A model generated the notes under the pieces. That model saw nothing but the letters and a program-made list of their open reading frames with translations. It had not been told where the DNA came from and did not search any database. Shown here piece by piece: positions 8,060 through 17,192 of a stretch of 64,000 nt of DNA (the first letter of the stretch is position 1; each line of letters starts with the position of its first letter). The DNA is taken from NCBI GenBank assembly GCA_003612585.1, contig RAZH01000013.1:1-64000 (forward strand). The letters run 5' to 3'. This stretch comes from a bacterium 1XD42-54. GTDB lineage: Bacteria; Bacillota; Clostridia; Lachnospirales; Lachnospiraceae. The position numbers and the translations under genes were made by a program.

Positions 8060-8742
8060 TGAGCCACCTCCCCTTTCTGTTCTGAGAGCTCGCCGTCGAA
8101 TATCGTAACCACACGCTTCGCATGTCCTGCAATGCCGCTGTCATGTGTAATCATAATCACTGTTACCCCTTCATCGTTCAACTTCTGAAACAGCTCCATG
8201 ACCTGCTTGCTGGACTTCGAATCCAAAGCTCCGGTCGGCTCATCTGCAAGCAGAATATCCGGCCGGTTTACCATTGCCCGTGCGATTGCCACTCTTTGCT
8301 TCTGTCCTCCGGACAGCTGTGACGGTGTAAAGCTCACACGCTCCTCCAGTCCGACACGAATCAGTGCCTCTCTTGCTTTCTCCCGGCGCACCTTTTTGCG
8401 GACTCCCGCGTAAATCAGCGGAAGCGCCACATTATCCAGCGCCGACATGCGCGGTAGAAGCTGAAAGTTCTGAAACACAAAACCGATACTGTTGAGTCTG
8501 ACATCCGCCAGCAACTTATCGTTCAATTTGAGAATATTCTTCCCTGCCAGCTCATATTCACCGGAAGTCGGACGGTCAAGACAGCCGACAATATTCATCA
8601 GTGTCGATTTACCCGAACCGGAAGGCCCCATGATGGCAACATATTCCCCCTGCTCCACGTGCAAGCTGACATCTTTAAGCACAGGGACCGTCATTTTTCC
8701 CTGAATATAATCTTTATATATATGATCTAATTTCAGGATCAC
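8056..8742 (-). CDS. ABC exporter ATPase, MacB/LolD/YknY type
   Basis: 228-residue nucleotide-binding subunit. Walker A GPSGSGKST (about residue 40), Q-loop FQNFQLLP, signature LSGGQKQRVAIARA, Walker B ILLADEPTGALD and the H-loop MITHD are all intact, with GALDSKSS typical of the MacB/LolD subgroup. It energises the permease encoded two genes downstream. Its ATG is 17 bases after the first adaptor and its stop overlaps the second adaptor, so all four genes form one operon. Confidence 0.95.
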   Translation of the reverse strand: MILKLDHIYKDYIQGKMTVPVLKDVSLHVEQGEYVAIMGPSGSGKSTLMNIVGCLDRPTSGEYELAGKNILKLNDKLLADVRLNSIGFVFQNFQLLPRMSALDNVALPLIYAGVRKKVRREKAREALIRVGLEERVSFTPSQLSGGQKQRVAIARAMVNRPDILLADEPTGALDSKSSKQVMELFQKLNDEGVTVIMITHDSGIAGHAKRVVTIFDGELSEQKGEVAQ

Positions 8743-8759
8743 AAAAAAACCTCCCCGCC

Positions 8760-10265
8760 TTAATTTTCCTGCTCTGCATCTTCACTTGAATCATCATCTG
8801 CCTCTTCATCAAGATCCAACACATCTTCATCATTATCGCTATCTGCATCATAGGCATCCAGCATTTCTTCCCCTGAATCACTGTCCGCATCCAAATCAAA
8901 GACATCTGCTCCCGGATCAGAAAGCATTTCGCCATCCATGTCCATTTCTCCCATATCCATGCCGTCCAGACTCATATCTCCCATATCCATGTCCATGCCG
9001 TCCAGACCCATATCTCCCATATCCATGTTCATACCGCCCAGGCCCATACTCATATAATCGTTATAGATCACCGGGTCACCCTCTTGTATCGTATCCATCG
9101 GATATGCGATGTAATCCTCTGCGTCAAGACCATCTGTCACTTCGTATTTCATCAGCTCTTCATCGTATTCACCAAGTGTAATCTCATGTTTTTCGATCAC
9201 ATTTGCAGTATTTGCCATCCACACATAGGCCTTGTCATTTTCTTGTATGACATAGTAATCTTCCAGCCAAAGGCCTGTTTTTTCTTCTTCCTGACCAAGA
9301 TCTGGTTCCAGATAAACATGCTGTCCGAGAATCAGGCCCTCTGAATGCTCCAGTTCCACATAAAACGCATAGCTCGAAGAACTAGATTCAGAGTTCATAC
9401 CACTGTAATAAAAATTGTTGTTGTTTTCGTCCTCATCCGTGTTGTCAGTCTTGATCTCCGAAATTGTTCCGTTCCAGGTCAAAGAATCATCCACACGCGA
9501 ATGTACGATGATCGGCATCCCTACATCAATCTGATTCATATTCTGTTCATTGATCCTGCCCTTAATACGGTAATCTCCCGCAGCAAGAATAGTTATGTAT
9601 GCACTGTCTCCGCCCGAACCATAACCGTAGCCATAATTGTCCTGCCCGGAAGAATCTGATATTTTCTGGACAATACCGCCCATGTCTGCCGTCACCGTCG
9701 CACCTGCAATCGACTCACGCAGCTTCTCCATCTCAAGTTTTTTTGTCTTTATCTCATATTCTTTTGATTTGATCTCATTCTGGGTAGAGAGGATATTAGT
9801 GGTAGCCATAAGCTGATCGTCGGAATTTGTTGCGTTGGCTTTATCCTTTTCATACTGCTTGATCGCCTTCTGGGCAATCTCAATATCGCCTTCCGCTTTC
9901 TCAATGTCTATCTCTGCCTGCGCAATTTTGTCTTCATCCTCCTGCGTCTCATAGACAAACAGCCTCTGCCCCTCCTGTACCTCATCCCCTTCTTTGACAA
10001 AGCACTCCTCTACCTTCCGGTCGCTTTCAAGCTTTACCTCCAGCGTAGCCTGCGGCTCTACTTTTCCGCCATAACGGTCAATCAGTCCGTTTCCGCTCCC
10101 AAAACCGGTTATATTTGATACCAGATCTACATATACAGCGTTCTCTGCGTCCGAAGAAACACGCTCCGCTTCCCCTTTATTCTCAAAAAAATAATGATAA
10201 ACACCGTATCCACCCGCTCCTAATATGCCGAGGATCAATACGGTAACTACGAATTTCTTCATCAA
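8760..10265 (-). CDS. HlyD/YknX-like adaptor with Met/Asp-rich tail
   Basis: 501-residue membrane-fusion protein, first gene of the exporter operon. An N-terminal membrane anchor (about 5-25), a lipoyl-like half (ECFVKEGDEVQEGQRLFVYE), a coiled-coil hairpin (about 110-190) and the returning half with GGIVQKISDSSG and a beta-barrel are visible. From about residue 405 the chain becomes a low-complexity region of M-D-M-G-D-M and G-L-D-G-M units and then a highly acidic tail ending EDAEQEN. The tail would lie outside the membrane and could bind cations; that is inference. Two adaptors in one operon is unusual, since YknXYZ-type systems have one. Confidence 0.88.
   Translation of the reverse strand: MMKKFVVTVLILGILGAGGYGVYHYFFENKGEAERVSSDAENAVYVDLVSNITGFGSGNGLIDRYGGKVEPQATLEVKLESDRKVEECFVKEGDEVQEGQRLFVYETQEDEDKIAQAEIDIEKAEGDIEIAQKAIKQYEKDKANATNSDDQLMATTNILSTQNEIKSKEYEIKTKKLEMEKLRESIAGATVTADMGGIVQKISDSSGQDNYGYGYGSGGDSAYITILAAGDYRIKGRINEQNMNQIDVGMPIIVHSRVDDSLTWNGTISEIKTDNTDEDENNNNFYYSGMNSESSSSSYAFYVELEHSEGLILGQHVYLEPDLGQEEEKTGLWLEDYYVIQENDKAYVWMANTANVIEKHEITLGEYDEELMKYEVTDGLDAEDYIAYPMDTIQEGDPVIYNDYMSMGLGGMNMDMGDMGLDGMDMDMGDMSLDGMDMGEMDMDGEMLSDPGADVFDLDADSDSGEEMLDAYDADSDNDEDVLDLDEEADDDSSEDAEQEN
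8933..9054. repeat. 36-bp imperfect coding repeats (Met/Asp region)
   Basis: Three to four imperfect units of about 36 bases, with shared CATATCTCCCATATCCATG blocks, encoding the Met/Asp/Gly repeats near the C-terminus of the first adaptor. Confidence 0.65.
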
Positions 10266-10300
10266 AATACTCCCCTTCGAACAAAATAATTTACTTCACC

Positions 10301-10353
10301 ACTATACCACAATTATCTTGAAATAAAAGACATTTTTTCTTAATAGTTCTTAA
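10301..10353 (-). promoter_or_regulatory. Exporter operon promoter with OmpR-type response-regulator box
   Basis: The minus strand shows TTAAG-N5-TTAAG (10339-10353), a direct repeat of one helical turn, typical of OmpR/PhoB-family response regulator sites. Ten bases closer to the gene lies a poor -35 (CTTTTA or TCTTTT near 10324-10330) and a good -10 TATAGT (10301-10306). A weak -35 with an adjacent activator box suggests the exporter is switched on by a two-component system, which is not encoded in this window. Confidence 0.55.
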
Positions 10354-10577
10354 AGACACGGAATTTTCACAAATTCTCTCCCCCTGTAAACCTCCTTTGA
10401 ATTCCTCTCAGTACAAGTTCTTTCATCTTGATTTTTCTGTCTATATGACGCATAAAACTCCGATTCGTCACAAATATATGAAAATTATTACAAATCATTC
10501 CCTGCGAATGCCTATAAAAACCGTACTTTCGTCAAACCATCCATGCGCAAATTCCTGATCTCTATTAAATGGACAGA
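10354..10577. other. Intergenic region without a visible gene
   Basis: AT-rich stretch between the exporter promoter and the hairpin after glyA. I see no convincing ORF, RNA gene or repeat in it. Confidence 0.5.
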
Positions 10578-10605
10578 AGCCGTTGCAAAATATTTTACAA
10601 CGGCT
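10578..10605 (-). terminator. Hairpin after glyA
   Basis: Arms AGCCGTTG (10578-10585) and CAACGGCT (10598-10605) around an A/T-rich loop, 70 bases after the glyA stop. No clean T-run follows on the minus strand, so efficiency is uncertain. Confidence 0.45.
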
Positions 10606-10674
10606 CCTGCTTTCAAAAATTCTTTTTTATTTACCGCAAAACAGTACAATACGAAAGCGCTGCTTCAACGTTAT

Positions 10675-11913
10675 TTACAGCAACGGATATTTATCTGTCA
10701 GAGACTTCACAAGTGCACGTGCACGCGTCTCACAATCAGCCTCATCCTTTAACATAATTGCAATCGCCTCAGCGATTGTGTCCATATCTGCTTCCACAAG
10801 GCCTCTTGTTGTAACCGCAGGTGTACCAAGGCGTACACCGCTTGTCACGAATGCCGACTGCGGATCGTTTGGAATCGTATTTTTATTACACGTGATATTC
10901 ACACTGTCAAGGAGATGTTCCGTTTCCTTTCCGGTTTTGCCCACACTGGTAAGATCAACCAGCATCAGGTGATTGTCGGTACCGCCTGATACGATGCGGA
11001 TGCCTCTATTCATCAAGCCGCTGCAAAGAGCTTTTGCATTCTTTGCAACCATCTCCTGATATTTTTTATATTCCGGCTGGAGCGCTTCTTTAAAGCAAAT
11101 AGCCTTTGCTGCGATGACATGCATCAGAGGACCGCCCTGAATACCCGGGAAAATCGCCTTGTTAAAATTCGCTTCCTTTGCAAACTCGGCACTGGAAAGA
11201 ATCAGACCGCCTCTCGGTCCGCGCAATGTCTTATGTGTTGTCGTTGTCGTCACATGTGCATACGGAATCGGGCTCGGATGCACACCTGCTGCTACAAGAC
11301 CGGCAATATGCGCCATATCGACCATCAGATAAGCGCCAACCTCATCTGCAATTTCACGGAAACGCTTAAAATCAATCGTGCGGGCATACGCGCTTGCTCC
11401 TGCCACGATCAGTTTCGGGCGGCATTCCAGAGCAATTTCATGTACTTTATCGTAATCAATGTATCCATCATCATTTACACCGTACGGAACAATATTAAAA
11501 TATGCACCGGAAAGATTTGCCGGGCTTCCGTGTGTCAGATGTCCGCCATGTGCAAGGTTCATTCCCATCACTGTATCGCCCGGCTTCAACAGGGCAAAAA
11601 ATACTGCCATATTTGCCTGTGCACCGGAATGTGGCTGTACATTTGCATAGGTGCAATGAAACAGTTCCATAGCCCGGTTTCTGGCCAGGTCTTCCACAAC
11701 ATCCACACACTCACAACCGCCGTAATAGCGCTTCCCCGGGTACCCCTCTGCGTATTTATTAGTCAGCGGGCTTCCCATTGCAGCCATCACAGCCTTGGAT
11801 ACCCAGTTTTCAGATGCAATCAGTTCAATATGACTATTCTGACGCTCCTGTTCTGCAACGATCGCGTCAGCTATTTCACAGTCCACGCACCGAACCTCAT
11901 CAAGTGAATACAT
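10675..11913 (-). CDS. glyA: Serine hydroxymethyltransferase
   Basis: 412-residue fold-type I PLP enzyme that interconverts serine and glycine and charges tetrahydrofolate with a one-carbon unit. Visible are ELIASEN at the N-terminus, [25 protein letters not shown], the PLP-contact [12 protein letters not shown] and [14 protein letters not shown] with the Schiff-base lysine at about residue 228. Length is normal. AGGAGG precedes the ATG. It has its own strong promoter (11996-12024) and is not close to other one-carbon genes here. Confidence 0.97.
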   Translation of the reverse strand: MYSLDEVRCVDCEIADAIVAEQERQNSHIELIASENWVSKAVMAAMGSPLTNKYAEGYPGKRYYGGCECVDVVEDLARNRAMELFHCTYANVQPHSGAQANMAVFFALLKPGDTVMGMNLAHGGHLTHGSPANLSGAYFNIVPYGVNDDGYIDYDKVHEIALECRPKLIVAGASAYARTIDFKRFREIADEVGAYLMVDMAHIAGLVAAGVHPSPIPYAHVTTTTTHKTLRGPRGGLILSSAEFAKEANFNKAIFPGIQGGPLMHVIAAKAICFKEALQPEYKKYQEMVAKNAKALCSGLMNRGIRIVSGGTDNHLMLVDLTSVGKTGKETEHLLDSVNITCNKNTIPNDPQSAFVTSGVRLGTPAVTTRGLVEADMDTIAEAIAIMLKDEADCETRARALVKSLTDKYPLL

Positions 11914-11995
11914 CGTTTTTTCCTCCTGCTATTCTTTTGCTTATATTTTTCACCAAAAATAGCTTCCTACCGACTATCTTTGGCATATCTCAAAC

Positions 11996-12024
11996 ATCAT
12001 ACTTCGGTTCTTTTAAATTGTCAA
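11996..12024 (-). promoter_or_regulatory. Sigma-A promoter of glyA
   Basis: TTGACA (12019-12024), 17-base spacer, TATGAT (11996-12001) on the minus strand, about 83 bases before the ATG. No purine riboswitch or PurR-like pair was recognised in the short leader. Confidence 0.8.
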
Positions 12025-12086
12025 GCGATTGTTCGTCTCATTTTTTCAAATGTCCGTGTCTCAAATACACTTTGCTGTCTCCATTG

Positions 12087-12920
12087 CTATTCGGTCCTTG
12101 CCGTATACTTTTCATCGCACAAATCCTTTACAACCTCTCCGGCAAGAATCAGTCCTGCCACTGCCGGCACAAACGCATTGCTCCCCGGTGTTTGCCGGCG
12201 GCCCTTCTTATCTGTCCTATCCGTCTGTGCTGCCTCACACGCAGAATTTTCTGCTCCACTTACAGCATTTGCGCCCTCTACCATAGGTATACGTGCCTTT
12301 TCACGGGAATATACAACCTTCAAATGCGAAATTCCCCGTTTTTTCAATTCTCTGCGCATAACTTTCGCAAGTGGACAGACCGATGTCTCATAAATATCCG
12401 CCACCTCAAACGCCAACGGATTCATCTTATTACCTGCGCCCATTGCGCTGATCACAGGAACCCCTGCTTCCTCACATCGTACAATAAGTTCCAGCTTTCC
12501 GGTTACTGTATCAATCGCGTCAACTACATAATCATACTCCTCAAAAGTAAACTGCCGCGCCGTCTCCGGAAGAAAAAAAGTCCGAAAGCAGCGGACTTCC
12601 GCCAAAGGATTCACATCCAGAATCCGTTCCCGTGCCACATCGACCTTGTACCGCCCAACCGTACTGTGCAGCGCAATAATCTGTCGATTAAGATTAGAAA
12701 GCGCCACCACGTCACTGTCAATCAGATCCAGTTTTCCGACACCACTTCTCGCCAGAGCCTCCACCACATAACCGCCGACGCCGCCGACGCCAAACACCGC
12801 CACACGTGCTTGTCTCAGCTTTTCCACATTCTCCTGCCCGAACAGCATCCGCGATCTGGAAACCTGTTCCTGCCACAAACTCCTGCAGTCTGCTTCTCCG
12901 TTCTGAATCTCAACACTCAT
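12087..12920 (-). CDS. tcdA: tRNA threonylcarbamoyladenosine dehydratase
   Basis: 277 residues from ATG at 12920 (GGAGG ten bases upstream; a longer GTG-start version is less likely). E1/ThiF fold: RSRMLFGQENVEKLRQARVAVFGVGGVGGYVVEALARSG with the nucleotide-binding GxGGxG near residue 44, then DSDVVALSNLNRQIIALHSTVG and the conserved ISAMGAGNKMNP. TcdA (CsdL) cyclises t6A at tRNA position 37 in an ATP-dependent reaction. A variable Ala/Glu-rich linker (about 215-235) precedes the last helix. It follows the M42 peptidase gene by 37 bases and is probably cotranscribed. Confidence 0.9.
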   Translation of the reverse strand: MSVEIQNGEADCRSLWQEQVSRSRMLFGQENVEKLRQARVAVFGVGGVGGYVVEALARSGVGKLDLIDSDVVALSNLNRQIIALHSTVGRYKVDVARERILDVNPLAEVRCFRTFFLPETARQFTFEEYDYVVDAIDTVTGKLELIVRCEEAGVPVISAMGAGNKMNPLAFEVADIYETSVCPLAKVMRRELKKRGISHLKVVYSREKARIPMVEGANAVSGAENSACEAAQTDRTDKKGRRQTPGSNAFVPAVAGLILAGEVVKDLCDEKYTARTE

Positions 12921-12957
12921 TGCACACATCCCTCCAGACACCACTTTCGCATTCCTG

Positions 12958-13983
12958 CTATCTCAGGTACTCACACAAAAGCCGAAGCGTATTCTCCGCC
13001 CCTTTTCGGTGCGAACGTTCATAACCATGCGAAGCATACACGCCGGGCCCAATCAGACCATGCCGCACGTCAAAGCCAGCCTTAAGCGCTGCATCCGCAT
13101 CAGAACCATAGTACGGATACACATCTACAGCAAAATCGACCTTTGCTTCCTTTGCCGCCCGAACCAAATTTGAGACTACCTGATAGTCATACGGTCCGAC
13201 ACTGTCCTTGGCACAGATTGATACCATCGTCTCATCACAGCCAAGACCATCACCCACACAGCCCATATCAACGGAAAGGATTTCCGATACCTCTGCCGGA
13301 ATGCCAGCGCATCCCCCATGACCAACCTCTTCATATGAAGTAATCATCACATAAACCGCACGTTTCGGCGTAATCTTTTCCTCTTTCAGATACTTTGCAT
13401 ATCCAAGCAGAATCGCTGTGCTAAACTTATCATCCAGAAAACGACTTTTGATGAAGCCGCTTTCCGTTATCACCGTACGCGGGTCAAAGCACACAAAATC
13501 GCCTACCATAATTCCAAGCTTCTCTGTATCTTCTTTCGTCTTTACAAGCTCATCCAATACAGCTTCCATGGTGTCATAACTGCGCTTCGTATCGTCATAG
13601 CTGCCATTTACGTGCACAGAAGCATTCGCAAGCTGAAATGTCGCATCATAGCTTCTGCCGTCTCTTGTATAAACCTTACAATTTTCGGCCTCTGCATTAT
13701 TAGAATTTAACCCGCCGATTTTGGTGAGCTTCAACCGTCCATTCTCCCGGATCTCAGACACCATCGCTCCCAGTGTATCCATATGTGCCGCCAGTAGTAT
13801 GCTGTCTTCCCCGCCGCAAAGCTGTACCAGCACAGCGCCTTTTCTGGTCAGTGCCGGCTGATACCCCAACGCTTCCAGCTCCTTCTTCACAAAATCTGCC
13901 GCCCGGTACGTATAGCCGGTTGGGCTGGGAATAGCAAGCAGTTTCTGTGTCATTTCCATAATATAAGCCATGTATTGTTTCAT
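12958..13983 (-). CDS. M42-family metallo-aminopeptidase
   Basis: 341-residue dinuclear metallopeptidase of the M42 (glutamyl aminopeptidase/endoglucanase-like) family. Motifs: LLAIPSPTGYT near the N-terminus, LLAAHMDTLG with the first metal-binding His, KSRFLDDKFST with the bridging Asp, TSYEEVGHGG with the catalytic Glu pair, SVDMG, and a C-terminal ASHGYERSH with the last His ligand. Such enzymes trim N-terminal residues from peptides in the cytosol. It lies 37 bases after ung and before tcdA on the same strand. The usual length is about 340-360, so it is complete. Confidence 0.9.
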   Translation of the reverse strand: MKQYMAYIMEMTQKLLAIPSPTGYTYRAADFVKKELEALGYQPALTRKGAVLVQLCGGEDSILLAAHMDTLGAMVSEIRENGRLKLTKIGGLNSNNAEAENCKVYTRDGRSYDATFQLANASVHVNGSYDDTKRSYDTMEAVLDELVKTKEDTEKLGIMVGDFVCFDPRTVITESGFIKSRFLDDKFSTAILLGYAKYLKEEKITPKRAVYVMITSYEEVGHGGCAGIPAEVSEILSVDMGCVGDGLGCDETMVSICAKDSVGPYDYQVVSNLVRAAKEAKVDFAVDVYPYYGSDADAALKAGFDVRHGLIGPGVYASHGYERSHRKGAENTLRLLCEYLR

Positions 13984-14020
13984 TCCCGCGTTCTCCCTTT
14001 GCTCTGATTTTCTTTATTAT

Positions 14021-14695
14021 TTATACATTTTCAATCTGCCAGTCAATCGGCGTAAGCCCGTTCTGTTCCAGAAATTTGTTTGTCCTTGAAAATGGCCTGC
14101 TCCCGAAAAATCCACGGTAAGCAGACAGAGGGCTTGGATGCGGCGCTTCCAGAATAAAATGCTTTGGATTGTTCAGCATTGCCTTTTTCATCTGTGCCGG
14201 ACGTCCCCAGAGAATAAACACAATCGGCCGGTCCTGTTCATTCAAAATCCGGATTGCTGCATCCGTAAATTCTTCCCATCCAATTCCATGATGTGAATTT
14301 GCCTGATGCGCGCGCACCGTCAGCACCGTATTCAGCATCAGAACGCCCTGTTTGGCCCATTTTGTCAGATATCCGTTGTTCGGAATTGTACAGCCGCAGT
14401 CTTCATGCAGCTCCTGATAAATGTTCACAAGAGAAGGCGGAATCTCCACATCCGGCTTTACAGAAAAACAAAGCCCATGCGCCTGACCGTCTCCATGATA
14501 CGGGTCCTGTCCAAGAATTACTACCTTTACCTCGCCAAGAGGCGTAAAAGCAAATGCGTTAAAAATATCATCCGCAGGCGGATAGATCACCCTTGTCCGA
14601 TACTCCTCATTGATAGTTTTATACAACTTTGCATAATATGGTTTTCCGAATTCCGCTTTCAGCGGTACCAGCCAGTCATTTGAAATCGGCGGCAT
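14021..14695 (-). CDS. ung: Uracil-DNA glycosylase, family 1
   Basis: 224-residue enzyme that removes uracil from DNA at the start of base excision repair. The catalytic motif GQDPYHG (62-68, Asp65), the uracil-binding loop [14 protein letters not shown], and the minor-groove loop HPSPLS (His186) are intact. RBS AGGAGG-like sequence precedes the ATG. It follows hisF by 52 bases in the same orientation, an unrelated function in a likely cotranscribed group. Confidence 0.97.
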   Translation of the reverse strand: MPPISNDWLVPLKAEFGKPYYAKLYKTINEEYRTRVIYPPADDIFNAFAFTPLGEVKVVILGQDPYHGDGQAHGLCFSVKPDVEIPPSLVNIYQELHEDCGCTIPNNGYLTKWAKQGVLMLNTVLTVRAHQANSHHGIGWEEFTDAAIRILNEQDRPIVFILWGRPAQMKKAMLNNPKHFILEAPHPSPLSAYRGFFGSRPFSRTNKFLEQNGLTPIDWQIENV

Positions 14696-14747
14696 GTGAA
14701 ATTCCTCCTTCTCTTTCGTAATTTTTTCTCCTGAATGAATATGTTTT

Positions 14748-15512
14748 TCAAAGCAGGCGTACCGGAACCCCGCGCCCCCGCAAATATTGTTTCACCTCAC
14801 AAATTTCCAGTTCTTTATAATGAAACAAAGAAGCTGCAAGCGCCGCGTCTGCCTGTCCCTCTGCCAGCGCATCATAAAAGTGTTCTTTCGTGCCTGCGCC
14901 GCCTGACGCAATAACCGGTACGGAAACATGCTCCGCGATCGTACGGGTCAGTTCCAGATCATATCCTGTTTTCATGCCATCACAGTCCATACTCGTAAGA
15001 AGAATTTCGCCGGCTCCCATCCGGTCTGCCTGCACCGCCCATTCAACTGCATCAATTCCCATATCCACGCGGCCGCCGTTTTTGTATACATTCCACCCGG
15101 AACCATCCGGACGCCGCTTTGCATCAATCGCCACAACCACACACTGACGGCCAAATTTTTCTGCTGCCTCCCGTATCAGCTGCGGATTCATAATGGCTGC
15201 CGTATTCACCGAAATCTTATCCGCACCCTCACGCAGCAATTGCCGGAAATCTTCTACTGTCCGTATTCCGCCGCCTACCGTAAATGGAATAAATACTTTT
15301 TTGGCTACCTCGCGGACCATATCAACCACTGTATTTCTTGCATCCGAAGAAGCTGTGATATCCAGAAATACCAGCTCATCAGCACCGGCTTTATCATAGG
15401 CTGCCGCAATTTCCACCGGATCGCCCGCATCCTTTAAATTCACAAAGTTGACGCCCTTCACGACACGCCCGTTATGTACGTCAAGACATGGAATGATTCG
15501 TTTTGTAAACAT
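14748..15512 (-). CDS. hisF: Imidazole glycerol phosphate synthase cyclase subunit
   Basis: 254-residue TIM barrel that combines PRFAR with ammonia from HisH to give IGP and AICAR. Catalytic Asp11 ([15 protein letters not shown]) and the second Asp in VVAIDAKR (about 130) are present, as are the phosphate-binding FTVGGGIRT and ASGGAGT segments. It lies directly after hisH (65-base gap), the expected subunit pair; no other histidine gene is in the window. Confidence 0.96.
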   Translation of the reverse strand: MFTKRIIPCLDVHNGRVVKGVNFVNLKDAGDPVEIAAAYDKAGADELVFLDITASSDARNTVVDMVREVAKKVFIPFTVGGGIRTVEDFRQLLREGADKISVNTAAIMNPQLIREAAEKFGRQCVVVAIDAKRRPDGSGWNVYKNGGRVDMGIDAVEWAVQADRMGAGEILLTSMDCDGMKTGYDLELTRTIAEHVSVPVIASGGAGTKEHFYDALAEGQADAALAASLFHYKELEICEVKQYLRGRGVPVRLL

Positions 15513-15577
15513 TCAGCTCTCCTCTCAAGAATAACCCATTCATATTATTTTCCTGTGTTTGCCGGGTTCCTATCGCT

Positions 15578-16192
15578 TCACAGCTCCACAAAATTTTTTA
15601 AAATTGCAAGCCCCGTCTCACTGCTTTTTTCCGGATGAAACTGACAGCCAAACAGATTGCCCTGCTCCACCGATGCATGAATATGCACAACATATTCCGT
15701 GGATGCTTTTACAATTTCCGGATCTTCCGCTTTCAAATAATAGGAATGCACAAAATATACGTACGATTCCTCCGGAAGCCCGGCAAACAAACGCCCCCTG
15801 CTGCCAGCAGACGGATACTGCAAAGAATTCCATCCCATATGCGGAACCTTCTGCTTACCAGTATCCGGAATCCTCACAATTTTCCCTTTACAAAGCCCCA
15901 GACCTTTTACCCCGGGCGATTCCTCACTCGATTCAAACAGAAGCTGAAGACCAAGACAGATGCCAAGAAACGGTGTTCCTTTTTGTACCGTTTCGCTGAT
16001 CACCTCTGGCAGCCCATACTGATGCAGCTTTTCCATCGCATCGCCAAAAGCCCCGACACCAGGCAGTATCACCTTATCCGCTGCCAGTATTTCCTCCCGC
16101 TTCCTTGTAATCACAGGTTTTTCACCCAGATAAAATAGCGCTTTCTCCACACTTTTCAAATTGCCTGCGTCATAATCAATAATTGCAATCAT
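15578..16192 (-). CDS. hisH: Imidazole glycerol phosphate synthase glutaminase subunit
   Basis: 204-residue class I glutamine amidotransferase. Oxyanion strand LPGVGAFGDAM, nucleophile Cys79 in FLGICLGLQLLFE, and the His186/Glu188 dyad in CQFHPEKSS complete the triad. It hydrolyses glutamine and channels ammonia into HisF. AGGAG precedes the ATG. A strong bidirectional terminator (16290-16328) isolates it from the gene upstream, so transcription must start in the 16200-16290 interval, though no clear promoter was recognised there. Confidence 0.95.
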   Translation of the reverse strand: MIAIIDYDAGNLKSVEKALFYLGEKPVITRKREEILAADKVILPGVGAFGDAMEKLHQYGLPEVISETVQKGTPFLGICLGLQLLFESSEESPGVKGLGLCKGKIVRIPDTGKQKVPHMGWNSLQYPSAGSRGRLFAGLPEESYVYFVHSYYLKAEDPEIVKASTEYVVHIHASVEQGNLFGCQFHPEKSSETGLAILKNFVEL

Positions 16193-16289
16193 TCTTTTCT
16201 CCTCAAAATGCCTGTATCATCCCGCAATTTCAAACGATCACAGGTAAATCGTTCACGCGTCAGCAGAACAAAATATTTCCTGTGATACG

Positions 16290-16328
16290 AAAAAGGAATC
16301 CTGTTAAAAAACAACAGCATTCCTTTTT
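16290..16328. terminator. Bidirectional terminator between the PRTase-like gene and hisH
   Basis: Arms AAAAAGGAAT (16290-16299) and ATTCCTTTTT (16319-16328), extended inward by CTGTT/AACAG. A/T runs on both flanks let it work in both directions. Confidence 0.75.
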
Positions 16329-16440
16329 AATTTAACATATTATGTTCTTCGATACAAGCCGTATACAAAATGTTCTGATTACATTACAAAAATCTGCTTA
16401 TTGGAACTTTTTCTCCTAGTATCTTAACACAGCCGCCCGC

Positions 16441-17082
16441 CTACAGTTTCGAATATCCAAAGCTGTTTATAATTGCATCAATTTTCTGTTTTTTCTCACA
16501 CATCGGACACCTCGAAGCCTCATACGTCTCATATCCCGGAATGTCCTGCCCTCCAAATATGTAATTGATCTCAATCCCCTGTACATGATCATTCGCGCTG
16601 AAAATCGCGGATACTCCTTCAACAATTCCGCCGTAATACTGTACACACTCAACTGCACGGGCTATGGTGCGCCCCGTTGTCGCGGAAGCCAGCAGCAGCA
16701 AGCAGTGCTTTCCCTGTATCATCATCTGCATATTGTCGCGGAATATCAGCTGTCCTCCGGGGTTTATCTCCGGGGTGACAATGTACATCGTCTGATGCTG
16801 GTTCAGGGACATAATCCCCGATGCTGTCAGAGCATCCGCCAGATACGCCCCGATCACCTCGCAGCCGTCCAGACAGATGATCGTATCAATAAAGACACTG
16901 TTTGAATATTTTCTAGCTAATACGGAAGCCGCGGCAGCAGCCTCGCTCTTTCTCGATTTCAGGATCGTCATATCCACATAATAATTGATATGAGAATGAT
17001 TGGTTACAAAATGGCCGGGTATAACGCGGATAATCGCATTCTTGTTAACAGCCGAGTGAATCTTTGTCGCTCTCGTTTCCAT
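16441..17082 (-). CDS. Orotate-phosphoribosyltransferase-like protein with altered PRPP loop
   Basis: 213-residue protein of type I phosphoribosyltransferase fold. HFVTNHSHINYYVDMT and the later NxxPGG region resemble orotate PRTases. In the PRPP loop, which normally reads hydrophobic-DD-hydrophobic-TTG, this protein has LLLLASATTGRT (about 128-139): the two acidic residues are replaced by Ala-Ser. The C-terminus has a CPMCEKKQ CxxC knuckle (about 193). It could be a PRTase of changed chemistry or a regulatory relative; orotate metabolism genes are not nearby. It has its own strong promoter. Confidence 0.65.
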   Translation of the reverse strand: METRATKIHSAVNKNAIIRVIPGHFVTNHSHINYYVDMTILKSRKSEAAAAASVLARKYSNSVFIDTIICLDGCEVIGAYLADALTASGIMSLNQHQTMYIVTPEINPGGQLIFRDNMQMMIQGKHCLLLLASATTGRTIARAVECVQYYGGIVEGVSAIFSANDHVQGIEINYIFGGQDIPGYETYEASRCPMCEKKQKIDAIINSFGYSKL

Positions 17083-17138
17083 AGATACACCTCCATTTTC
17101 TGAGACGCTGATGTCTCTTCCGTTATAAAGATATACCT

Positions 17139-17167
17139 ATTATATAGAAGTACTACTCAAATATCAA
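17139..17167 (-). promoter_or_regulatory. Sigma-A promoter of the PRTase-like gene
   Basis: TTGATA (17162-17167), 17-base spacer, TATAAT (17139-17144). The leader carries a small GAGAC/GTCTC stem near 17100-17117. Confidence 0.75.
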
Positions 17168-17192
17168 TAATTATTGACTATTTTTATATTTT

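Noticed and set aside
8933-9054. Regular repeats that could suggest a CRISPR array
   Set aside because: Units are adjacent, in frame and translated as Met/Asp repeats; no spacers and no cas genes in the window.
11778-13085. 435-codon open frame on the plus strand
   Set aside because: It runs antisense across the start of glyA, its promoter and tcdA, which are certain genes; no RBS or known motif.
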